Part shown: positions 7,306-11,984 of the stretch, one piece after another
Layout of the letters: every line of letters starts with the position of its first letter
Numbering within the stretch: position 1 is the stretch's first letter
Source of the DNA: FEN-1219 sp035548835
GTDB taxonomy: Bacteria; Pseudomonadota; Gammaproteobacteria; Steroidobacterales; Rariloculaceae
DNA length: 11,984 nucleotides
NCBI GenBank assembly: GCA_035548835.1
Contig: DASZSB010000124.1
Span: forward strand, 1 to 11,984
Direction of reading: 5' to 3'
Position numbers and translations under genes: made by a program
Notes under the pieces: model-generated
What the model saw: the letters and a program-made list of their open reading frames with translations, nothing else
Database searches by the model: none
What the model was told of the DNA's origin: nothing

Positions 7306-8658
7306 ATGCCAGGAGTCGCAGCATCGATCGGTAGAGTGGCCGCCGCCGGGCGGCGCTGGCTCGTGGCGGGCAGCGTGCTCGCGGTGGCGGCCGCGTGGCT
7401 CGCGCCGGCCAGCGCCCAGCTGAACATCACCATCACGAGATCCGGCACTCGGCCGGTCCCGATCGCGATCGTGCCTTTCGGCGGGCAGGGCACGGCGCCG
7501 CCGGCCTACGACATCGCCGCGGTCGTCACGGCCGACCTGCGCAGCAGCGGCCGCTTCGCGCCGCTGCCGCTGACCGACATGGTCTCGCGGCCCACGCAGC
7601 CCTCGCAGGTCAACTTCCCGAGCTGGCGGTTGCTCAAGACCGACTACCTCGTGATCGGCCAGCTCACCGAGGACAGCCCCGACCGCTTCACGGCCGTGTT
7701 CCAGCTGTTCGACGTGGTGCGCGGCGAGCAGTCGCTCGGTTTCCGCCTGCAGGCCGGCCGCGCCGACCTGCGCGCGACGGCGCACAAGATCTCCGACATG
7801 ATCTTCGAGAAGATCACGGGCATCCCGGGCGTGTTCAGCACGCAGATCGCCTACGTCAGCGAGGAGCGCCGCGCCGACAACACGCGCCGCTTCCGGCTCA
7901 TCGTGTCGGATGCCGACGGCGAGAACGCGCGCGTCGTCGCCGATTCGCCGCAGCCGCTGATGTCGCCGGCGTGGTCGCCCGACGGCCGGCGGCTCGCGTA
8001 CGTGTCGTTCGAGGGCCAGCAGTCGGCCATCTACGTGCAGACGCTGCGCACGGGCACGCGCGAGCGCGTGTCGGCACGGCCGGGCGTCAACAGCTCGCCC
8101 GCGTTCTCGCCCGACGGGCGCCTGCTCGCGGTCACGCTTTCGCACGACAACGGCAACCTCGACGTCTACACGCTCGACACGGCGACGCAGCAGCTGCGCC
8201 AGCTCACGACCGACGACGCGATCGACACCGAGGCCAGCTGGTCACCCGATGGCCGCACGGTGTACTTCACGTCGGACCGGGCTGGCGGCCCGCAGGTGTA
8301 TCGTGTGGGTGTCGACGGGCGGCCTCGCGCCGAGCGCGTGAGCTACGAGGGCTCGTACAACGCGCGGCCGCGCCTGTCCCCGGACGGCAAGAACATCGCC
8401 GTGGTCTACGGCCAGAACAACACGTACCGCATCGGCGTGATCGACGCGTCGAACGGCAACCTGCGGATACTCACGACGGGCAAGCTCGACGAGTCGCCGA
8501 GCTTTGCGCCGAACGGTGCGCAGATCATCTACGCCACGCGCGAGAACGGCCGCGGCGTGCTGGCTTCGGTCAGCACCGACGGCACGATCCAGACGCAGAT
8601 CGCGTCCGTGGCCGGTGACGTGCGCGAGCCCGTGTGGGGACCGTTCCCGCGGCCTTAA
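7306..8658 (+). CDS. tolB: Tol-Pal system periplasmic beta-propeller protein TolB
   Basis: TolB is the periplasmic shuttle that binds Pal and is displaced by TolA, regulating Pal-peptidoglycan contact. The 450-residue precursor has a Sec signal peptide: basic start (RRW), hydrophobic core (about 19-33) and an APASA cleavage site, so the mature chain would begin QLNITITRSG near residue 38. This N-terminus is the TolB box that contacts TolA and Pal. The N-terminal alpha/beta domain (to about 165) includes PIAIVPFGG and LKTDYLVIGQL. The C-terminal propeller shows at least five blades with PD40-type motifs: WSPDGRRLAY (about 203), FSPDGRLLAV (about 247), WSPDGRTVYF (about 292), LSPDGKNIAV (about 337) and FAPNGAQIIY (about 380). 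ATG 7306 is preferred over GTG 7303 on ribosome-binding-site spacing. It follows tolA by 41 bp and precedes pal by 69 bp. Confidence 0.96.
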   Translation: MPGVAASIGRVAAAGRRWLVAGSVLAVAAAWLAPASAQLNITITRSGTRPVPIAIVPFGGQGTAPPAYDIAAVVTADLRSSGRFAPLPLTDMVSRPTQPSQVNFPSWRLLKTDYLVIGQLTEDSPDRFTAVFQLFDVVRGEQSLGFRLQAGRADLRATAHKISDMIFEKITGIPGVFSTQIAYVSEERRADNTRRFRLIVSDADGENARVVADSPQPLMSPAWSPDGRRLAYVSFEGQQSAIYVQTLRTGTRERVSARPGVNSSPAFSPDGRLLAVTLSHDNGNLDVYTLDTATQQLRQLTTDDAIDTEASWSPDGRTVYFTSDRAGGPQVYRVGVDGRPRAERVSYEGSYNARPRLSPDGKNIAVVYGQNNTYRIGVIDASNGNLRILTTGKLDESPSFAPNGAQIIYATRENGRGVLASVSTDGTIQTQIASVAGDVREPVWGPFPRP

Positions 8659-8727
8659 CCCGGCGATTGGCAATGCAGTATTCTATGTACCACGATCTCT
8701 CCAGCCCTACCTAAAGGATCAGCCTTC

Positions 8728-9252
8728 ATGAAGAACGTTCTGTGGATGGTGTTGGTCGCGACCGCGTTCAGCGTGACCGCGTGCAGCAAGTCCAGTACCC
8801 GCGACGGTGGAAGCACCAGCAACCTCGCCACGTCGGGCTCGAGTGATGCCAGCACGTCCGGACAGGGCGGCGGTGGCGGCATCTCGGTGTCGGAGCTCAG
8901 TGCCGAGCAGGCGCGGCTCATGCAGCAGCTCGTGGTGTACTTCGACTACGACCAGGCCGAGATCAAGCCGGAGTTCAACGCGCTGCTCGCGGCGCACGGC
9001 CAATATCTCGCCAAGAACCCCGCCGTGATGCTGCGGCTCGAAGGCCACACGGACGAGCGCGGCAGCCGCGAGTACAACATCGGTCTCGGCGAGCGCCGTG
9101 CGCAGTCGGTGCGCCGCGCGCTGCTGCTGCAGGGCGCGTCCGCCAATCAGATCACGACCGTGAGCTATGGCGAGGAGCGTCCGGCGGCCACGGGCAGCAA
9201 CGAGGAAGCTTGGCGGCTGAATCGCCGCGTCGAGCTGGTCTACCCGCGCTGA
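8728..9252 (+). CDS. pal: Peptidoglycan-associated lipoprotein Pal
   Basis: Pal is the outer-membrane lipoprotein that anchors the outer membrane to peptidoglycan and is the downstream partner of TolB and TolA. The 174 residues match the family (E. coli 173). A lipoprotein signal peptide ends in the lipobox SVTAC, making Cys19 the lipidated residue. A Ser/Thr/Gly-rich tether (about 20-58) leads into the OmpA-like domain (about 68-174), with VYFDYDQAEIKPE, LEGHTDERGSREYN and LGERRAQSVRRAL. The TDERGS Asp and the later Arg are the usual diaminopimelate-binding residues. The ATG at 8728 has a clear AAAGGA site 9 bases upstream. The 69-bp gap after tolB is AT-richer than its surroundings, but I could not find a correctly spaced promoter in it. 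A strong hairpin follows the stop. Confidence 0.97.
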   Translation: MKNVLWMVLVATAFSVTACSKSSTRDGGSTSNLATSGSSDASTSGQGGGGGISVSELSAEQARLMQQLVVYFDYDQAEIKPEFNALLAAHGQYLAKNPAVMLRLEGHTDERGSREYNIGLGERRAQSVRRALLLQGASANQITTVSYGEERPAATGSNEEAWRLNRRVELVYPR

Positions 9253-9261
9253 TTTCGGGAC

Positions 9262-9292
9262 ACGCCGGCGGCGCACCGCGCGCCGCCGGCGT
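9262..9292 (+). other. Perfect 13-bp hairpin between pal and cpoB
   Basis: ACGCCGGCGGCGC (9262-9274) is exactly complementary to GCGCCGCCGGCGT (9280-9292), with a 5-base loop ACCGC. It begins 10 bases after the pal stop. No U-run follows (next bases CCTTATC), so it is not a canonical intrinsic terminator. Plausible roles are attenuation of cpoB-que expression or protection of the pal mRNA 3' end, which would raise lipoprotein output relative to downstream genes. The structure is certain; the role is inferred. Confidence 0.75.
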
Positions 9293-9315
9293 CCTTATCG
9301 AGGAGGTCACTGCCG

Positions 9316-10110
9316 ATGAAACGTCTGCAGATCGCTTTGCTCGTCGCCGCCGGTTGCGGTTACGGCGGCACGCTGCTGGCGGCCAGGGAGAATCCACTGG
9401 AGCTCAAGGTGGAGGATCTCGAGGCCCGGCTGATCCGCATCGAGCGCGTGCTCGACAACCAGAGCCTGATTCAGCTCGCGACCGAAGTGCAGAAGCTGCG
9501 CGCCGAGAACCAGGCGCTGCGCGGCGAGCTCGACAAGCTGCGCTACGACAGCACGAACAGCGACAACCGCCAGCGTGAGCTGTATGTGGATCTCGACCGC
9601 CGCCTGCAGAACCTCGAGGCGGCGCCGCGCGCGGCCGTCGTGCCGGCGCCGGTGGCGGCGCCTCCGGCCGCGACCGCCGGCACGCAGGCTCCGGCACCGT
9701 CCGCTGCACCGCCGCCGCCGGCACGGCCCATCGGCAGCGACCAGCAGAACTATCAGGCCGCGTTCGACCTGATCCAGGCGCGCAAGTACGAGGACGCGGG
9801 CCGCGCGTTCCGCGACTTCCTGACGGCGTTCCCGCAGAGCCCGCTCGCGGACAACGCGCAGTACTGGCTGGCCGAGACGCACTACGTGCGCCGCCAGTTC
9901 AAGGAGGCGCTGCCCGAGTTCCAGAAGGTCACCACGCAGTACCCGCAGGCCGCGAAGATGCCGGACGCGTTGCTCAAGATCGGCTACTGCCAGATCGAGC
10001 TCGGCGACAAGGCCGCGGCACGCGTCTCGCTGCAACAGGTCATGAAGCAGTTCCCCGATACCACGGCGGCGCGGCTCGCGTCGCAGCGGCTCGAGCAGCT
10101 GTCGCGCTAG
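9316..10110 (+). CDS. cpoB: Cell division coordinator CpoB (YbgF), periplasmic TPR protein
   Basis: CpoB couples the Tol machine to PBP1B/LpoB-dependent peptidoglycan synthesis during constriction and binds TolA in E. coli. The 264-residue product (E. coli 263) has an N-terminal export signal (MKRLQIALLVAAG...), a coiled-coil segment (about 30-100, VEDLEARLIRIERVL and LRAENQALRGELDKLR), a Pro/Ala linker (about 102-138), and three TPR units (about 143-178, 179-215, 216-252; e.g. FRDFLTAFPQSPLADNAQYW). Cleavage is ambiguous: a signal-peptidase I site near LLAARE (about 21-23) or a lipobox-like VAAGC at Cys14. The ATG at 9316 is preceded by AGGAGGT (9301-9307), the strongest ribosome-binding site in the window, which may compensate for the upstream hairpin. 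queE follows after 13 bp. Confidence 0.93.
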   Translation: MKRLQIALLVAAGCGYGGTLLAARENPLELKVEDLEARLIRIERVLDNQSLIQLATEVQKLRAENQALRGELDKLRYDSTNSDNRQRELYVDLDRRLQNLEAAPRAAVVPAPVAAPPAATAGTQAPAPSAAPPPPARPIGSDQQNYQAAFDLIQARKYEDAGRAFRDFLTAFPQSPLADNAQYWLAETHYVRRQFKEALPEFQKVTTQYPQAAKMPDALLKIGYCQIELGDKAAARVSLQQVMKQFPDTTAARLASQRLEQLSR

Positions 10111-10123
10111 CCGGGGTAACGCT

Positions 10124-10789
10124 GTGGCCGCCGCGGCAGAGCACGAAGCCGCGGCGCCGCGGCTCAAGGTTACCGAGATCTTCTTCTCGATCCAGGGCGA
10201 GGCCGGGTTCAGCGGCTGGCCCACCGTGTTCGTGCGGCTCACGGGGTGCCCGCTGCGCTGCCAGTACTGCGACACCGCGTACGCGTTCACGGGCGGCGAG
10301 TGGCGCACGTTCGCCGAGATCGAAGCCGAGATCCGCAAGTACGGCACGCCCTACGTGTGCGTGACGGGCGGCGAGCCGCTCGCGCAGCCGCGCTGCGCGG
10401 CGCTGCTGAGAGCGCTCTGCGACGCCGGCTTCAACGTGTCGCTCGAGACCAGCGGCGCCATCGACATCGCGAACGTGGATACGCGCGTGTGCCGCGTGCT
10501 GGACATCAAGACGCCGGCCTCGCGCGAGGCGCACCGCAACCGCTGGGAGAACCTGCCACTGCTCACGGCGCACGACGCCGTGAAGATCGTGATCTGCGAC
10601 CGCGCGGACTACGAGTGGGCGCGCGGCGTCGTCGCCAGGCACGCGTTCCCGTGCCCCGTGTTCTTCTCGCCGAGTTACGGCGAGCTGCCGGCCGGCACGC
10701 TGGCCGACTGGATTCTCGAGGATCGGTTGCCCGTGCGGCTGCAGGTGCAGCTGCACAAGATCCTCTGGGGCAACGTGCCGGGGAAATGA
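10124..10789 (+). CDS. queE: 7-carboxy-7-deazaguanine synthase QueE
   Basis: QueE is a radical-SAM enzyme converting 6-carboxy-5,6,7,8-tetrahydropterin to 7-carboxy-7-deazaguanine, the ring-contraction step on the way to preQ0 and queuosine. The 221-residue protein has FFSIQGEAGFSGWPTVFVR near the N-terminus. The [4Fe-4S] cluster motif CPLRCQYC follows (Cys42, Cys46, Cys49; CX3CX2C), then the SAM-binding TGGEP (81-85), LETSG (108-111 region) and the family C-terminus LQVQLHKILWG. The GTG start at 10124 is weakly supported by GGGGT seven bases upstream; no other start codon lies between it and the conserved domain, so about a dozen N-terminal residues (AAAAEHEAAAPR) are unconserved. It follows cpoB by 13 bp and overlaps queC by 4 bp. 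Confidence 0.95.
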   Translation: MAAAAEHEAAAPRLKVTEIFFSIQGEAGFSGWPTVFVRLTGCPLRCQYCDTAYAFTGGEWRTFAEIEAEIRKYGTPYVCVTGGEPLAQPRCAALLRALCDAGFNVSLETSGAIDIANVDTRVCRVLDIKTPASREAHRNRWENLPLLTAHDAVKIVICDRADYEWARGVVARHAFPCPVFFSPSYGELPAGTLADWILEDRLPVRLQVQLHKILWGNVPGK

Positions 10790-11457
10790 TGCGCAGTGTC
10801 GTGCTGCTGTCGGGCGGGCTCGATTCGGCGACGGCGCTGGCGATTGCGCGCGCGCGCGGCGACGAGTGCTACACGCTCGCATTCGACTACGGGCAGCGCC
10901 ACCGCGCGGAGCTCGCCGCCGCGCGGCGCGTGTCACAAGCGCTCGGCGCGGCGGCGCACCGCGAGCTGAAGCTGCCGATCGGCGAGCTCGGCGGCTCGGC
11001 GCTCACGGACCGCAGCATCGCGGTGCCGGAGCGGCCGACGGCCGGCATCCCGGTCACGTACGTGCCCGCGCGCAACACGGTTTTCCTGAGCCTCGCGCTC
11101 GCGTGGGCCGAGGTGCTCGACGCCGGCCGGATCGTGATCGGCGTGAACGCCGTGGACTATTCCGGCTACCCGGACTGCCGGCCCGAGTTCATCGCGGCGT
11201 TCCAGCGTCTCGCGCAGCTCGGGACGAAGCGCGGAGTGGAGGGCGCAGCGCTCGTGATAGACGCGCCGCTCGTGACGTTCTCGAAGGCCGACATCGTGCG
11301 GCGCGGCACGGAGCTCGGCGTGGACTACTCGCTGACCGTGTCCTGCTACCAGGCGGACGACGAGGGCCGCGCCTGCGGCCGCTGCGATTCGTGCCGGCTG
11401 CGGCGCGAGGGATTCGCGGCCGCCGGCGTGGCAGACCCGACGCGGTACGCCGTTTGA
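10786..11457 (+). CDS. queC: 7-cyano-7-deazaguanine synthase QueC
   Basis: QueC uses ATP and ammonia to convert 7-carboxy-7-deazaguanine, the QueE product, to preQ0 in queuosine biosynthesis. The 223-residue protein shows the PP-loop ATP pyrophosphatase motif SGGLDS (9-14), AFDYGQRHR (32-40), the conserved YVPARNTVFLSLALAWAE (92-109), NAVDYSGYPDCRPEF (121-135), and four C-terminal zinc ligands Cys187, Cys197, Cys200 and Cys203 in SCYQ and ACGRCDSC. Two adjacent ATGs occur at 10786 and 10789. I give 10786, which shares ATGA with the queE stop; GGGG at 10780-10783 would be better spaced for 10789. Pairing with queE is functional: product and substrate are handed on directly. No clear terminator follows before the tRNA promoter. 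Confidence 0.96.
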   Translation: MMRSVVLLSGGLDSATALAIARARGDECYTLAFDYGQRHRAELAAARRVSQALGAAAHRELKLPIGELGGSALTDRSIAVPERPTAGIPVTYVPARNTVFLSLALAWAEVLDAGRIVIGVNAVDYSGYPDCRPEFIAAFQRLAQLGTKRGVEGAALVIDAPLVTFSKADIVRRGTELGVDYSLTVSCYQADDEGRACGRCDSCRLRREGFAAAGVADPTRYAV

Positions 11458-11505
11458 GCGCGTCGCGACACGGGGTGACGGGTAGGTCCCGCCCGTGGGG
11501 CCGGC

Positions 11506-11511
11506 TATAAT
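11506..11511 (+). promoter_or_regulatory. -10 box of the tRNA-Lys promoter
   Basis: A perfect TATAAT is followed by a G/C-rich discriminator (GGTCGGGCC), typical of stable-RNA promoters under stringent control. At 16-18 bp spacing upstream no good -35 hexamer is found (TAGGTC at 11483-11488 is the 17-bp candidate). A start near 11518 would give a leader of about 30 nt before the mature tRNA 5' end. Confidence 0.65.
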
Positions 11512-11516
11512 GGTCG

Positions 11517-11535
11517 GGCCGCGGGTCCCGCGGCC
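11517..11535 (+). repeat. GC-only palindrome in the tRNA-Lys leader
   Basis: GGCCGCGGG (11517-11525) and CCCGCGGCC (11527-11535) are exact reverse complements around a single T. As RNA it would fold as a 7-bp stem with a five-base loop at or near the transcript 5' end, 13 bases before the mature tRNA. It may shape RNase P access or be a leftover of the promoter-proximal region. Function unknown. Confidence 0.6.
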
Positions 11536-11548
11536 GCATTCGCGATAT

Positions 11549-11624
11549 GGGCCGTTAGCTCAGTTGGTAGAGCACTGGACTTTTAATCCATTGGTCGCTG
11601 GTTCGAGCCCAGCACGGCCCACCA
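11549..11624 (+). tRNA. tRNA-Lys (anticodon UUU)
   Basis: A 76-nt cloverleaf with encoded CCA. Acceptor GGGCCGT pairs with ACGGCCC, discriminator A; D arm GCTC/GAGC with loop AGTTGGTA; anticodon loop CTTTTAA with anticodon TTT at 11582-11584; variable loop TGGTC; T arm GCTGG/CCAGC with loop TTCGAGC. It closely resembles E. coli tRNA-Lys. One oddity: the outermost anticodon-stem pair is C27 (11575) opposite U43 (11591), a mismatch where E. coli has G-U. The gene lies after queC, the usual place in Pseudomonas, and its 3' half serves as the attachment site of the element to its right. Confidence 0.97.
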
Positions 11625-11984
11625 ATCCACTCAACAGCTTACGCTCGCTGATCGAGTCGTCACTGTCACCTTCTTGGTTGTCTGCTACCGGTTTGCTACC
11701 AAAAAGGCTGGCGAGCCGATCGGTGAGACCCGCTCGCTCCCTCGGGATCGCGTGCGAGTAGACGTTCAGCGTCACGATCGGCGAGCTGTGGCCTAGAAGC
11801 CGGGAGACCGCCACCACGTCGACGCCGGCTGCAAGCAGTAGGGATGCCGCGGTGTGCCTGAGATCGTGGAATCGGATCTTCCGTAGTCCGGCGCGTCGCA
11901 CCGCGGGCTCGAAGCCTCGGTGAATTAGGTTGGCGGCGTCCATAGGGTTGCCCTCGTTGTTCGGGAACACGAGGTCGTGCGTGC
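11560..11984 (-). CDS. Site-specific tyrosine recombinase (integrase), C-terminal part
   Basis: This is the catalytic C-terminal end of a phage/ICE-type integrase that would insert and excise the neighbouring element at tRNA-Lys. The frame is open to the right edge (...THDLVFPNNEGNPMDAANL), so the N-terminal DNA-binding domains and the first catalytic Arg/Lys are outside. Visible catalytic residues: box II HDLRH (Arg at 11857-11859), LLGHSS (His at 11788-11790) and the nucleophile Tyr in NVYSH (11758-11760). After the fold ends (about LFGSKP) comes a polar tail, and the last 21 residues (LVGRAGLEPATNGLKVQCST plus Asn) are antisense translation of the tRNA-Lys gene, stopping in its D-loop at 11560-11562. 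Such tails are common in tRNA-targeting integrases. No frameshift is seen in the visible part. The exact subfamily cannot be fixed without the N-terminus. Confidence 0.9.
   Translation of the reverse strand, partial: THDLVFPNNEGNPMDAANLIHRGFEPAVRRAGLRKIRFHDLRHTAASLLLAAGVDVVAVSRLLGHSSPIVTLNVYSHAIPRERAGLTDRLASLFGSKPVADNQEGDSDDSISERKLLSGLVGRAGLEPATNGLKVQCSTN
11582..11624. other. Putative attachment site (att) in the tRNA-Lys 3' half
   Basis: The tRNA is complete through CCA and directly abuts an integrase gene, the usual product of integration at a tRNA 3' end, where the element's own copy restores the tRNA. The core is assumed to run from the anticodon loop to CCA. Its exact limits need the second copy at the far end of the element, which is not in the window. 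Confidence 0.45.
11625..11984. mobile_element. Proximal end of an element integrated at tRNA-Lys
   Basis: Everything right of the tRNA CCA end is the integrase gene on the minus strand. The DNA is somewhat less G+C-rich than the core genes (hand count 11641-11940: 191 of 300). Whether the element is a prophage, integrative conjugative element or genomic island cannot be told from this end. Confidence 0.65.

Noticed and set aside
8659..8727. Possible pal promoter: TTGGCA at 8667-8672 and TATTCTATGTA at 8679-8689
   Set aside because: The spacing between the hexamers is far too short (about 6-11 bp) for a sigma-70 promoter, and neither box has a partner at 16-18 bp.
11478..11496. ACGGG/CCCGT hairpin after queC as a terminator
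   Set aside because: The stem is only 5 bp with a 9-base loop and no U-run, and it overlaps the tRNA promoter spacer.
11495..11761. A plus-strand 88-codon frame across the tRNA, containing AQLVEHWTFNPLVAGSSPAR
   Set aside because: This is the well-known spurious translation of a tRNA gene, not a protein.

Overview
The window is a GC-rich chromosomal segment of a gammaproteobacterium. The gene order ruvC-ruvA-ruvB-ybgC-tolQ-tolR-tolA-tolB-pal-cpoB-queE-queC-tRNA-Lys is the one familiar from Pseudomonas and Xanthomonas relatives. The high G+C and the sucB-lpd pair next to ruvC would suit a Xanthomonadales/Nevskiales/Steroidobacter-like lineage, but that placement is inference. All protein genes up to position 11457 lie on the plus strand.

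Left end (1-2427): the 3' part of sucB (E2 of 2-oxoglutarate dehydrogenase) is followed 20 bp later by lpd (E3), the distal part of a suc operon. A bulged hairpin sits between lpd and the next cluster.

Middle (about 2600-5244): ruvC, ruvA and ruvB encode the complete Holliday-junction resolvase and branch-migration machine. ybgC, a hotdog thioesterase, overlaps ruvB by 8 bp and tolQ by 4 bp, so the repair genes are physically coupled to the envelope genes.

Tol-Pal block (5241-10110): tolQ-tolR-tolA form the inner-membrane proton-driven motor. tolB and pal form the periplasmic/outer-membrane partners, and cpoB (ybgF) is the coordinator with peptidoglycan synthesis. Most junctions overlap or are short. 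A perfect 13-bp hairpin separates pal from cpoB.

Queuosine block (10124-11457): queE and queC, overlapping by 4 bp, make 7-carboxy-7-deazaguanine and preQ0.

Right end (11458-11984): a tRNA-Lys(UUU) gene has a perfect TATAAT box upstream and a GC-rich palindromic leader. Immediately beyond its CCA end, on the opposite strand, lies the catalytic C-terminal part of a tyrosine recombinase. Its last 21 codons are read antisense through the tRNA gene. This is the edge of an element integrated at tRNA-Lys and the only accessory DNA visible; the rest of the element lies outside the window.

I found no CRISPR array, no rRNA and no convincing undescribed system. The points most worth a second look are the tRNA/integrase junction, the duplicated segment in a short TolA stalk, a lipobox-like Cys in CpoB and the pal-cpoB hairpin.
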